36,711 nt of DNA from Polysphondylium violaceum (taxonomy: Eukaryota; Evosea; Eumycetozoa; Dictyosteliales; Dictyosteliaceae). A program made the position numbers and the translations under genes. Of the stretch, positions 10,101 through 21,265 are shown piece by piece; within the stretch, counting starts at the first letter, position 1, and every line of letters starts with the position of its first letter. The notes beneath the pieces were generated by a model. It worked only from the letters and a program-made list of their open reading frames with translations. It was not told where the DNA came from and searched no databases. Location: contig AJWJ01000216.1 in NCBI GenBank assembly GCA_000277445.1, positions 1-36,711 on the forward strand. Direction: 5' to 3'.

Positions 10101-11447
10101 TTATTGTTGGTGACCAGCAGCGGCTTCTTCTTGTTGTTTCAAGATATTTGGATGGGTAGTGAGGACTAAATCTTTACCAGTGATTCTCTTGTAAATGTCC
10201 ATGACATCTTCGCAAGTGGTTTCAAAGTGAGAGGTGGCATCATAGGATGTAGAGATGAAGGCCTTGTCAGAGGTACCGTCAGAGATTGGTTCATAAAAGT
10301 CAGTAACACTGACAAACTTGGTATCAATGGGGCCCAACAATTTGTAAGCTGGCTCCAATTCTCTTTCAGGTTGATCAGTTTCGACAGTGGTGGAAACGAT
10401 GGCAATGTATTTGTTTTTGGCACAGACACAGTGAGAGGAAGAGATTTCACCGATATAGATGTCACTCTTACGGCCAACTTGTTTTTGTGGAATGATGATT
10501 TGGACAGATTCGGCGTTGTTTGAGTTGGGGATTGGATTGGACAAGAGACAGATGGAACGGATGATTCTGCCGCTCTTTTTGACTTTGTCTGGGAAGTAGG
10601 TTGGGTCGGCAACGATAAAGTCGGCAGTGACAGTGTCTCCCTCAGAGGTGACCTTGACCTTTCCGTCTTCAAAGGCAATCTTTTCAATGGGCTTGTTGAG
10701 CATATATGTACCACCATAGATGGCACTCAAACGGGCAAAGGCTTGTGGTAATTCACCCAAACCATAGAGTGGATAAATGTATGGTGATTTTTGGTAACGG
10801 GCCAAAGACTCAGCATAGAGTCTAATACGAACGAGGGTGTCGTGGGCGGGTTTCTCAAGATAATCGTCGTTGAGATGGAGGGCCAAGGCGTGACCAATGA
10901 AATCAACACTCTCGTCATTTAAACCAAATTTCTTGAATACATGTCTCATGGGGACTTGTTTAAGATTCAAACCTTGGTGGGTGGCTGGTTTGGCTTCATC
11001 ATATTCTTGTACAAAGACAAAGAACTTCTTTGCAGAGAATTTCTCAAAGAAACCCAACAATGAAGAGGTGGCGGCTTCAGTGTCGGTGGCTGGAACCTTT
11101 TGAATCTTTCCACCCTTTGGCATGACATAGCTGCCATCGACAACCTTAAAGTCGAGATAACGGGTGACGTCAGTGTGTAACAACATTTTAACTAAAAGAC
11201 CGCTAGAGAGAATAAACTTGGGGATGAGATCGATGTTGTAGTCTCTGGATGATCCCAAGTTGTCGGTTGGTTTGCCCATATTGAATTTTTCAAAAATTTG
11301 GTTCAAATTTAAGGAAGCAGATTCACCACCATAGTATCCATTTCTGTCCATGTGTAATACCTTTTTGCCTTCAACTGACAATAAACCACTAATAATACAT
11401 TCCTTTAAACCAGTACCTAAAACAATACAATCATAATGTTCATCCAT
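10101..11447 (-). CDS. gdi1: Rab GDP-dissociation inhibitor (GDI)
   Basis: A single exon of 448 aa, the normal GDI length. It aligns end to end with animal [51 protein letters not shown] (FAD-like Rossmann fold without FAD), [73 protein letters not shown] (Rab-binding platform and mobile effector loop), and [25 protein letters not shown]. It extracts prenylated, GDP-bound Rab GTPases from membranes and keeps a soluble pool for vesicle traffic. The colinear GDI-length match and absence of REP-type long insertions argue against Rab escort protein. Codons end in C more often than in the neighbours, consistent with high expression. Confidence 0.97.
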   Translation of the reverse strand: MDEHYDCIVLGTGLKECIISGLLSVEGKKVLHMDRNGYYGGESASLNLNQIFEKFNMGKPTDNLGSSRDYNIDLIPKFILSSGLLVKMLLHTDVTRYLDFKVVDGSYVMPKGGKIQKVPATDTEAATSSLLGFFEKFSAKKFFVFVQEYDEAKPATHQGLNLKQVPMRHVFKKFGLNDESVDFIGHALALHLNDDYLEKPAHDTLVRIRLYAESLARYQKSPYIYPLYGLGELPQAFARLSAIYGGTYMLNKPIEKIAFEDGKVKVTSEGDTVTADFIVADPTYFPDKVKKSGRIIRSICLLSNPIPNSNNAESVQIIIPQKQVGRKSDIYIGEISSSHCVCAKNKYIAIVSTTVETDQPERELEPAYKLLGPIDTKFVSVTDFYEPISDGTSDKAFISTSYDATSHFETTCEDVMDIYKRITGKDLVLTTHPNILKQQEEAAAGHQQ

Positions 11448-12323
11448 GATGTTTTTTATATATACGGAAAAATGAAAAAAGAAAAACTACTAATATAAAG
11501 TAATAAGATATATTAATTAATATACTATTATTATTACTATACACGCTACTGCTATATCGATATTAATGGCTGTGATAAAAATATCTTTTTATAGATTGTC
11601 TTTTTCACAATATTAATACAGATAATAAATTTAATACGATATTTACTATTTATATAAAAATAACTACAATACAACAAAATATATAAGGGTGTAAAAAAAA
11701 ATTCAAAAAAATTGAAAAAAATTTGGTGTGGTGGTTGCTGTGCTGACAAAATAAAAATCAAAAAAAATACAAAAAAAAAAAAAAAAAATCAAATAATTAT
11801 TTTGAAATTCATTATTTTAGGAATAGAGTTTGAAAAATTAGCTATGTTATTGTTATTATTATAGGTGAGGGGATGGTCTTTTTGTTTCTATTAACATGAC
11901 AAAGTTTTGCAACACTTTATAAAATTATTTTTACCACTAGTGAAGTTAGAATTATTTCATGATCTGATCATCTTTCGTCATTGTATGCTTTTCGTTGTTT
12001 TATTCTCATCTTTGTATTATCAAAAGATGCTGGATATTTATCATTATCAAAAAACAATCATTATTTATTTCTAAAAATAAATGATACAATCATCATTTAA
12101 ACAGTGATGAAATTATGAATAGTTAATATTATCCATACCCTTATTTAAATGTTGTTACCCCCTTACTCAACACCATTAGCGAGAGCATTGAGGAACCAAT
12201 TGAAAAACACATTCTCTCTCTTTAAATTAATTTCAACTACCAAAAACAAATAGAATAAATTGGAGGTGCATGCTATTATAGAGATGGATAGATAGATATA
12301 AAAGAGAAATAAATGAATTCATT
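11448..12323. other. Gene-free intergenic region
   Basis: 876 bp between the GDI start and the PI3-kinase stop. It contains A/T runs and a weak hairpin near 12059-12085 (ATCATT.../...AATGAT). No open frame with protein-like composition was seen on either strand. The part next to 11447 should be the GDI promoter. Confidence 0.5.
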
Positions 12324-15300
12324 TTATTCATTTTTATCAGGGTGAGCCAAAATATGCATGGCAAACATTACTTGAGTGGTTTTAGTTTTCAATGACTTTT
12401 GAATTAATCTTTTAAATGATTCAGCAGCTTCTTCATCTGGTAAATCCATTAGTAAAGCTTCACGAAGGTATAAAATATCATCTTTGGTCGATAGTTCAGG
12501 TATACCAGTGGAGATCATTAAACTAAATAGAATAATAAATAAATTTCTATGTTTTCTAAGAAATTGATATGATAAACTACAAAGTTCTGTAAACCATTTA
12601 AATGAATTACTCTTTTCCCCGCCCATTACATGTGCAAATTCAGGTGTTAATACAAATGGTGCCTTTTCTCTTTTGTATCCATGGAATTTCTACAATTATT
12701 GATGATAAGATATTGGTTAGTATCAATGAATGAGTAGAGATTAATAATGATAATACATACCATAATATTACCCAAGAAATGAGCAAAATCAATGTGGAAT
12801 AAATGGCCAGAATTTGAAACCATAATATTATCATTGTGTCTATCGCTGATGCCCAAGATATAGGTGGCTACGCAGTAACCAGAGAGAGAGTGAATGAAAT
12901 TTTGAACAGCAAATTCATAATCATTGTCTGATTGATTTCTTTCACGGAGCCAATTGGCCAACGGAGTCTTTTGGAATGCTGCTGTTACACCACCTGCTGC
13001 TTTTTGAATATTGGCTGTTGTGTCTGAATCTGGAACGACTTCGATGAAACCAGAGTCTTCAGAGATGGCAGTGACATTGTATATAGAGAGATGAAGATCC
13101 AATCCATTTTGTTTCCATATGTTGTCCATCAACGAGATCATTTGGAGTGTGAGAATATCTTGACGTAGATCATCACCGGCCTTAAAGATCACAGAGATGG
13201 GTTCTCCAACGGGGTCGACATTTTGGAACACAAGGTAGAGTGGCACGGTAAAGGAATCCAACCAACGACATTCGTTGATCAAGAGGCCGCAAGCTTCAGT
13301 AGAGGCCGAGATTGGGAGATGGAATGTGTTGGGCCAGCTGACTTTGGACAGTTCTTCTTGGAGGACAGCTTTTCTCTTGCTTGGTGGCGAGTCTTTGACA
13401 AGTTTGGCAATGGTGGTCAATTTGGTCACCACTTCCATTTGTTTGACAAACTCATGACGTTGGTTTCCACAGCCCTTGAGGTAGGTTTCCAAGACGAGAC
13501 TGTAACGCTCAGAGATCTTGGGGTTGTGCATTTCTGCCTCCAAATGCCAAAAGAATGGATGTCCAATGGTGGAACGATTGTTGAGTGCACGTTGAATGAG
13601 GAAACGGGCCAAAGCAGAGTCGTGGTATGGTTCGTGTTTGAGCGATTGAACCAATTGTAAGAGATAGAGGGCCAATTGGTTATCACTAAAAGCTCGAAGA
13701 CAATTAACTGCATATTCTCTAACCAGCTCATCTGCATATCTGACGTCCAACAATTCCAAAGCTTCCTCTGGTGACAATGGTGCCCATATAGATAACAAAC
13801 GATGAGCTTCTTTAACATTTTGTGGATTATTCCATTGGAGCGATTGCAAAACTTTAGGCAATGAACTTGGTGTCGAGGCCAAATGCATTCTATACATCCA
13901 AATAAACTTTTTATCATCTTCAGTGAGCTTGTACAAAGAGTCATGCTTGATGATCTCTTGTAATCTCTCTTCATCCTCTTTTCTAGATTCTACATAATCT
14001 CTAATTTCAGTACGTTCCATCATCTCGGGTTTGGGGAAAATGACTGGGAAGGGGAATTGACAAAATTCAATGACCAACGATGGCGATTGAACGCTAAAAT
14101 CTGGTGTATCGACACGATCACCTGGCCAAAGGATAAGTGAATTGACTCCACTCAATAGCTGATTACGATAGTCTATCAATTGTAAATCAGCCCAACCAAC
14201 AGAGACACGATTCTTTTCAGAGGTTTGAGCATACACTGTAAAGCATAATCTAGTGGCTCTGGGTAAATCACACATTAATAATTCAGAACGTAACCATTCA
14301 CACCAAAGTGGATTGGCAGAGGGTTTAATAGTGGTCTCCATGGGTTGAGTAAGAGAGTCCTCGCCATGACACAACGATACATTGATTGTTAATTTGATAT
14401 CGGCCGAGTTTGATGCACTAACATCTGGTAAATATCTGCTAAAGAGGGTACTATTTAAATTTTCGAGACAAATAATTCTAATTTCAAATGGTCTATTAAT
14501 TTCATAGAGTAAAATGTTTCTATTGGATGAAGAGTTGAAATTGAAATTGACTGCATTCATGGCCGCTGGTGAACTCACAATAAATGAACCTGCTGTAATA
14601 TTTCTTGGTGAGAGGGCTTGACTAGGGACCACTGGTGGTGAAGATGGCTGAGGAGGAGAGGATGGATAGTTATTAAATGAAACGTGTTTCATTGTAACAG
14701 GTCCCTCTGTAAAGCCATCGATATAGATATCTGGCATGGAGGCTTTTAAGACCAAACTAAATTTAATATCTTTTTTACGTTGAAGTCTGTTTCTTACCCA
14801 AATTAAATCACCAACACATATTTCTCCACGAAGGACATGATCACTGGTACCAGTTATTCTAATAACATAATCACTTGAGGTATGCTCAGAAGAGATAAGT
14901 TTGGTACTAGAGTTGTGTTTGGCAATTACTTTTTCTATAATTTGAGAAACGGTCTCCGAGCCATGAATGTTGATTGTTGTTGAGTGATTATCGGGAGGTA
15001 AATAAAAACGTGCTCTAAAGTTGGAAGGTAGTAAAGGATCAGCAGAGGCAGTGGTGATTTGGGCCAATGTAATCTTAACTCTATCTCTGGCGTCGAGTTC
15101 ATTAAAATCAAATATTTGTTCTGTTAGATTTCTAAAGTATCTAATTTCATTTTCTGTATTACTCCAACACAATGGTTTACCCAAAAGGGAGCCAATTTGG
15201 TTTTGGATCAATTTCTTTTTGGCCGCCAATGCTTTGCCATTGACGTCTCTTTGTTCTCCAAGAGCAAATGTTGCAACACGATCACCTGATCTTTGGATTT

Positions 15301-17166
15301 TATCAAAACTTGTGGAAATACTATTGCTGCTCAATCCAAGACCTGAAGGAGTGATACCATTTCTTTTGGCCATTCCAAGAGAGTTGGCCAATAACCCCAA
15401 TCCGCCTTTGGGTAAGCTATTGGATAGTGGTGAACCAAATTGTGGTGAACCAAATTCGGTACCAGTACTTTTGTATAAATCCAACATACCTGGTTTAAGA
15501 ATTGTCAATTGTGGAATCGAGCTGTCATTTGGTTTGGGAATAATATCAAACACTGTATTATTACCAGACAAAGGCACTGTTTGTCCATTAATCTCTGTTG
15601 AAAGGGTACCAACTTTGATGGCTTGAATAAAATTCTCCATTGTAGTGATCATATGTTTTCTAAATTCATTAGATGTATATGATTGATTACAATTGATAAT
15701 AAGACTTGCACCTTTGGCAGATACATGTACCGGTATATTTTTTTGATCCATTTTCAATGGTTTCAATGAAAGATATTCAGTCCAATGTTGTTCTGGTTGT
15801 TGTTGATCAATGGTAGGAGAAGCTAATTCTTTTTTAATTAATTGATCCATTTGAATATCTGGAATTAAAGGATTTGGTACTTTTTCAATGACCAATCCAT
15901 TTTGAATAGCTGCCACTGTGGCTGCTGGGGTACCGTCCATTATCATACTGATTTTAAGTGATTTTCTATAAATATTTGGAGATTGATCGCTACTTGGTGG
16001 ACTAATTGAAAACATTGGAGATTCTTTTTCAGAATCTGATTTATCTTTTTCAGTCTCTGAAAACTCTGATGCACTAAAATCTTCTCTACCAGATTCAATA
16101 TCACTAGTGCCACTTTCTTCTAAATAACTACTTGATTGATACTTTAATTCCTCATCCTCTAATAAAACTAATTGCTGTTGTAATTGAAGTTTAATGATAT
16201 CATTTTCATCTTCTTGATCTGGATCATTACTACTAAAAATAGTGGTCTCTATACTACTACTTGGATTTGTTCCAACTGATGTTGATGTTGTGGTAGCTTT
16301 ATCAAAACTATCTTGTTTAATTAATATTGGTGATGGTTGCTCCAATATTGGTGTAGTAGTTGTTTTATTTGGTGTTGTAGGTACTGTAGTTGTAATTGGT
16401 GTTGTAGTTGCTGTTGTAGTATTACTAATATTTAAATCATTTGTTTTTGTTAATAATTCTTTGGGTACTGAGGAGGATGGTACTCTTTTATGAGTAGGTG
16501 AAGGTGGTGTTACAATTTGTTTGGTTGAATTACTTCTAATTAAACTTGGTCTCGTATTTGTATTTGTACTTGTACTTGTAGTAGTAGTACTTGTAGTAGT
16601 GGTATTATTATTAATTGATTTAGTTGTATTGCTATTTGTTGCTGCACTTGTTTTATAACTTTTATAACCTGATGGTTTTGGTTTATTTATACTATTTCTA
16701 CGAGAACTACTACTTGATTGAATTGTTCCCAACTGTTTTTTAATTCTCTCTGCTTTATATTTTCTTGCTATAATCTCTTTTGACTTTGGTACTAAAAACA
16801 CTTCAATAGACTTTTTAATCAATAATGATTTCTGTATGTCCTCGTGCGAAAATATAAATCTAACAAATTCGATCTGTAATATTTCAGATTTGTTTAATGC
16901 TAAAAAATATTCTTGTGCCTGCTCGTTGGCTGGCAAAAATGCCTTTATAATATCCATTTTCACATGATCAACAGTTGCTGAGCTTTGAAATGATAATTGG
17001 TTTTGTTTACCATTTATATTTATCTAAAAGAGTATTTTTTGATTAGTGTGTTGTTTTAATCATAATGATAAAATGTCAGATTTGTAGTGCGTGATTGCTC
17101 GACTGACCAACTTACATTAACACTGAATCCATCTTCAATAAATGCTTTTGAGAATCTATTCTCCAT
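12324..17166 (-). CDS. Ras-binding PI3-kinase catalytic subunit (dictyostelid PikA-C type)
   Basis: Three exons, 17166-17116, 17023-12761 and 12689-12324, give 1559 aa. Order: an N-terminal domain (to about 90); a long Thr/Asn/Ser/acidic low-complexity part (about 90-600); PI3K Ras-binding domain (about 640-780); C2 (about 860-1005); helical PIK domain (about 1030-1220); lipid kinase domain. In the kinase, VIFKAGDDLRQD carries the ATP-binding Lys (about 1298), GISDRHNDNIM is the catalytic loop (D1411) and HIDFAHFLGN (D1429) replaces the usual DFG by DFA. It phosphorylates PtdIns(4,5)P2 to PIP3 at the leading edge and macropinocytic cups, downstream of Ras. D. discoideum class I enzymes are of similar length and build. 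Which paralogue this is needs a tree. Confidence 0.93.
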
Positions 17167-17792
17167 TTTTTATGATCTGTCAAAGCGTGTTGTGTAAGTC
17201 TGTATGTCTCTGTGTGTTTGTGTGTGGGTTTAAATTTGATATATCAAAATCGATTTGATGGATGGACTTGATTGAATACTATATATGGGTAAATTGGAAA
17301 ATTAAAAAGAACACATAATACAATAGAAGAGTGTGAAAAAATAAAATAACGGTGTCTCTCTATAGATTTTTTGTTAAAGAAAAAGTGGCCTTTGCAACAC
17401 CCACCATTCAAAAAATATCTATGATTTTGATGGGGCTTCAAAATAAAAAAAAATAAAAAAAAAAAATTCGAATTTTTAAAAAAAATTAAATTCGAAATCC
17501 TCTTGCTAATACTCATGTGTCTCTAAACTGAAATCTCGATTCATTGCTCAAAACCTTTTTTTTATTATTTTTGTAAAAAATATGACATACCTGGGTTCAT
17601 TTTTTACATTCATATGAATAATGACACCAGATATATAATAGTGGCAGTATTAAAAACAGACACTATCACCCTTTACAACTCTATCGTTTATCCAAGGCAC
17701 CATCGGTAGTCATATTGACAATAAAATAATAATGAGGATATTAATATAAACTATAATCACAATTGTTATTACTTCTTTTTTTATTTGTTTAT
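17167..17792. other. PI3-kinase promoter region with a structured GC-richer patch
   Basis: 626 bp between the PI3-kinase start and the TMEM208 stop. Mostly A/T-rich, with A runs near 17449-17465. A less AT-rich patch at 17621-17713 is closed by complementary ends (ATGACACC with GGTAGTCAT, one bulge) and holds two strings resembling U4 snRNA; see findings. A ten-codon minus-strand ORF from 17713 (MTTDGALDKR) was not accepted as a gene. Confidence 0.4.
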
Positions 17793-18427
17793 TTATCTAA
17801 CATATCTAACTTTTGGCTTTTCTTGTTTCTTTTCCAACTTTTCTCTCTTTTTTCTAGCTTTTTCATCTTCTACTGGTTGCTCTTCAGGTGCAGCAAATAT
17901 CCATGGTGCAATGAATGATGTCCAAATCTTGTAGGTAGCAAAACCTGGAATAATTAATAAAATCCATAAAAATTTATCAGAGAGTAAACCTAAAATCTGT
18001 ACACCTGAACAAATATAAATAATATCAAAGTAGTATCTAAAAGAATATGTGTTGTGATAATCATTGTTAGTAATTGATTCATTATTTCTTCATGTTGCAC
18101 TTTGAAGGCTGTTGTGCAACTATCTGTACAACAACAATAACAAACAACTTACTCGCAAAAACCACCAGATAATTCAGAACCACCATCGATGAGTTCACCA
18201 CTTTGATTATAAGATACTCTAGTCATTGCAGAGAGTAAAAAGTAAGAGACACCATTTAATATACACATGAGGATAAAAGTAAACCATTTCCAACCTCCAA
18301 ATGAATCACTGTGATAAATAATACGATATAAAATATATAATAAGTTTGATGATGCTAATAGAATTTGTAATCTTTTAATGATTTCATCATTCTTTTGCTT
18401 TCTTTTCTTGGCTCCTTGATTTGACAT
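17793..18427 (-). CDS. tmem208: TMEM208 (SND2-like) ER membrane protein
   Basis: Two exons, 18427-18153 and 18036-17793, with a 116-nt intron, give 172 aa, the size of human TMEM208 (173). It begins MSNQGAKKRKQKNDEIIKRLQ and has hydrophobic segments at about residues 23-38 and 47-69, then the family phrase SGGFCEYYFDIIYICSGVQ across the splice junction, LLSDKFLWILLIIPGFATYKIWTSFIAPWIF and a highly charged Lys/Glu C-terminal tail. The family is the counterpart of yeast Snd2, part of the SRP-independent route that inserts proteins with central or C-terminal targeting signals into the ER. The frame closes exactly across the deduced intron. Confidence 0.95.
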
Positions 18428-19164
18428 ATTGTGTTTTATTTGTGTTTGTATAAATGCAGATATATCGATAAATCACTTGAAGTTTAAAAAAAACACACAA
18501 GTTTTTATTTTTTTTTATTTTTTTTTTTTGTAATTTTTTTTTGCTGACTAATCATGAAAAATCAGATTAGTAACACACTCACCAGTATTCATCGCGATTT
18601 TGGAGGCTCAGTTTATTACTTTGTTATTGAGTAAAATAAAATCTCTGTATTTTGGTGGAGCTGTGTTCAGAATCAGACTGGATTGTGAAAAAAAAGGAAT
18701 ATTAACGATGGATAAAAAAAAAACTTACGGTAATATTTGGCAAGGAGATCATTGTTTACTCACCAATGATGTTCTTTGGAGATGCAGAGATCATAACGGT
18801 CAATGGCGGATTGAGTATAATTAAAAGTTTGAGAATCAACATTTAATTTAATTTTTTCAACAAATACAATGAAAAGTTTTGCAAATAGTCGACATGTTAA
18901 ACAAAGGTTATATTCAATCGGAAAATATATTGACTCAACCTTTAAATGGTCTCTTTTCAGTAACATTTACTTGAAGGACAATTTTTAAAAAGAGTCTTCA
19001 TAGCCTTAAGATTTTAATTTTTGTTTTAAATTGCTATTTGTATGAGCCTATTAAATATCGGATACAAGGGCCAAGAGGTCCTTTATTGGCCAAGAGTATT
19101 TTTTTGTATATAAATAATTTTTTATTTTTTTTTCTTTATTTCTTTTTTTCTTTTGATTGACTGA
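18428..19164. other. Intergenic region with unassigned open stretches and splice-like sites
   Basis: 737 bp between the TMEM208 start and the PLAC8 stop (both minus). Near TMEM208 it is T/A-rich. A 7-bp stem, ACTAATC (18547-18553) with GATTAGT (18565-18571), is present. From 18590 to 18966 both strands have moderate open frames and the minus strand has good donor- and acceptor-like sites, but no recognised protein; see findings. Confidence 0.35.
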
Positions 19165-19623
19165 TTAAGCCATGAAAAGACCAGCTGGTTTGAGTCCTTT
19201 CTTTTCCAAATGCATTGTTTGTTGGTGTAAAACACATGGAGTACAATAACAAACTAATAAAACATCGATAATTTCAGTACCTTCTGTTGGTAATTCGTGC
19301 TTCTTTCTGATATCTTGTCTAAGTAAACAAGTGGCGCATGGTAAACAACAAGTAGAGAATAAACAATCGAAAACATTACATCTACGTTGATCCAAAGTAA
19401 CACGTTGTTGGATTAATTGTAAATTTGGCCAGAAATAACTGATACAACAGACAGTAAGATCTAAATCTTTTTGACATTCAAAAACACCAACTTCCCTTTA
19501 TATTTGAAAAAAACATTTTATTAGTTTTTATAATCCTATTATTATTTGTTGTTGTTGTTGGTGGTCCACATCAATAAATGATGGTCAGTATAATAATAAA
19601 ACACATACCAATCATTAGCCATT
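19165..19623 (-). CDS. PLAC8-family cysteine-rich protein
   Basis: Two exons, 19623-19610 (14 nt, encoding MANDW in part) and 19495-19165, with a 114-nt intron, give 114 aa. The mature start MANDWEVGVFECQKDLDLTVCC has the W..G.F.C..D...C.. opening of PLAC8/cornifelin proteins. Cys clusters follow at CLFSTCCLPCATCLLRQDIR and at LLVCYCTPCVLHQQ, the family core. These proteins are small and membrane-associated; plant members control organ size or move heavy metals and calcium, while animal PLAC8 has several reported roles, so function here is open. The central CCLPC..CLLRQ and C-terminal C..PC...Q stretches could form a membrane hairpin. The tiny first exon would be missed by ORF calling. Confidence 0.88.
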
Positions 19624-20461
19624 ATTATTTATATATGTATATATTTAGAATTTAAAAAACAATTGAATGAAAAAAGTTTCTGTTTACTCTTTTAAACTAA
19701 TCCTGATCAGAGTCTGCTCCAAATCCAAAAGTCATTCGTTTTTTTTCGAAAAAAAAAAAAAAAATTATTAAAAATAATTTGTTGTTTTTAGTCGTTGTAA
19801 CTACGAAAACACAAAATATTTGAATTTTTTTTTGTTGTGATGGTTTTTTTCTAAAAATTTTTTACTTGGTGATGATGGTTTATTCCTAAAAAGGATGGAA
19901 TCTATTCAGATAATCATAACTATGCTGTGTATAAGCTCTATTAAAATTCTATGAATTCTGTGTCTTATGCGGAGGCCTTGCGAATTTTTGTGTTTTATCC
20001 CAATAAATTTACAGAAATAATTGTTAATGGTCCAATTCACCCTTATTATAAAAATAGAAGGGGGGTTGGTAAGTATGAGTAAGAATATTGAAATTGATTG
20101 AATTATTTTTTTACCAATTAATCCCAGGGAAATTCATATAATCTTAAAAAAAAAGACGTTTTAATTGAATTACTATGATGTTGTGGAGAGATTATAATCT
20201 AAAAAGATTTTCTTTCAATGGACACATTATATAATGGAGACAATGTGATGTTCTAATCTGCAATCGAAATTCAATTAAAATGTAAAATATCTTTTGATAT
20301 TTTTTCAATTTTTTTCATTCTACTTTTCAGAGATATTCACGCTAAACAAAACCATTGTATGCAATACTTTACACGTAAGATGATGATACATTATAAAAGT
20401 AGAGATTTCATATCTGTATGGTAATGGATATGAAACTTGAATATAAATTTATTATGAGTGT
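19624..20461. other. Intergenic region with a possible small plus-strand ORF
   Basis: 838 bp between the PLAC8 start and the stefin stop. It is A/T-rich at both ends. A less AT-rich patch at 19951-20082 encodes a 43-aa frame and ends in a strong donor-like GTAAGTAT (20069 onward); a T-rich, CAG-ending acceptor-like site occurs at about 20309-20330. No protein family is recognised; see findings. Confidence 0.3.
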
Positions 20462-20752
20462 TTAAAAGTATGTAATATCATCTTCAAGAGTTTTACCTTG
20501 TTGAATTGATTTAAGAGTTGGATGATCTTTTAAATCTCTAAAGATTCTAAGATGAACATAACCATCGTTTGTCTTTACTTTAACAAAATAGTTTACACCA
20601 GCAACAACTTGTTTTTTGTAAGAGATTGGTTCAAAGACGCAATAGGTTTTTGAAAGTTTGGTTTCTACTTGAGGTTTTACTTCTTCTACAGCCTGTTTAA
20701 CTTCCTCAGTAATTGGTAAAGGATGACGTGAAATTCCACCGGGCATTGACAT
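20462..20752 (-). CDS. Stefin-type cystatin (cysteine protease inhibitor)
   Basis: A single 96-aa exon, the size of stefins A/B (98). The start MSMPGGISRHPLPITEEVKQAVEEVKPQVE carries the N-terminal Gly that contacts the protease cleft. QVVAG is the first hairpin loop, preceded by FEPISYKK and followed by VNYFVKVKTNDGYVHLRIFRDL, as in stefins. There is no signal peptide and there are no disulfide pairs, so it should act in the cytosol, protecting against papain-like proteases that leak from lysosomes. Dictyostelids have several such inhibitors (cpi genes). It transcribes away from the secreted-protein gene at 21266. Confidence 0.96.
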   Translation of the reverse strand: MSMPGGISRHPLPITEEVKQAVEEVKPQVETKLSKTYCVFEPISYKKQVVAGVNYFVKVKTNDGYVHLRIFRDLKDHPTLKSIQQGKTLEDDITYF

Positions 20753-21265
20753 TTTATGAATGATAATTTGTTTATGTGATTTAAAATTTAAATATTTCTA
20801 TTTATCTGTTGAAAATATAATTATTTGTTAATGTTTAACAAGAATAATAACAAGAATAATAATAAGAGTAGAAATTATTCTTTATATTTATAATTTCATC
20901 AGCTACAAATTTTATATTAATTTGTTTTTTTTTATTTTTTTTATTTTTTTCATTTTTTCAATAAAATTTCAAAGTGTGTTGTTTTTGTAAATGTAAAGGC
21001 TTTGAAAAGGTGTGAGAGGTAAGAAAATTTATATATATAGAATTTAAACACACATAAAGAAATGAATACAATAACCAATTTATCTCCCACACTATCCTAT
21101 TGAAAGGGGAATTTTCGGAATTTAAAAAAAATGAATTACCAGGGTGGTAAATATCATGATATTGGTACACTCTTTTTTTTTTTTAAAAAAAAAGTAATTG
21201 ATGAGGGGGTGGGTGGAGCCTTAGTAAGATTAGACTAATAAGATAAATGAACAAATAAATAAAAA
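20753..21265. other. Divergent intergenic region
   Basis: 513 bp between two head-to-head genes (stefin, minus; secreted protein, plus). It contains T runs near 20927-20960 and near 21173-21184, paired with an A run just after, which could form a simple T/A hairpin. No gene seen. Confidence 0.45.

Noticed and set aside
10166-10726. 186-aa minus-strand frame inside the GDI gene
   Set aside because: It is a shifted reading of the GDI coding sequence, rich in Ser/Pro/Leu from C-rich codons.
13223-13974. Open frames of 145 aa (+) and 182 aa (-) inside the PI3-kinase
   Set aside because: They lie over the conserved helical/kinase coding sequence in other frames and have no family features.
17684-17713. 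Minus-strand mini-ORF MTTDGALDKR
   Set aside because: Ten codons then a stop, no usable donor at its end, no homologue recognised.
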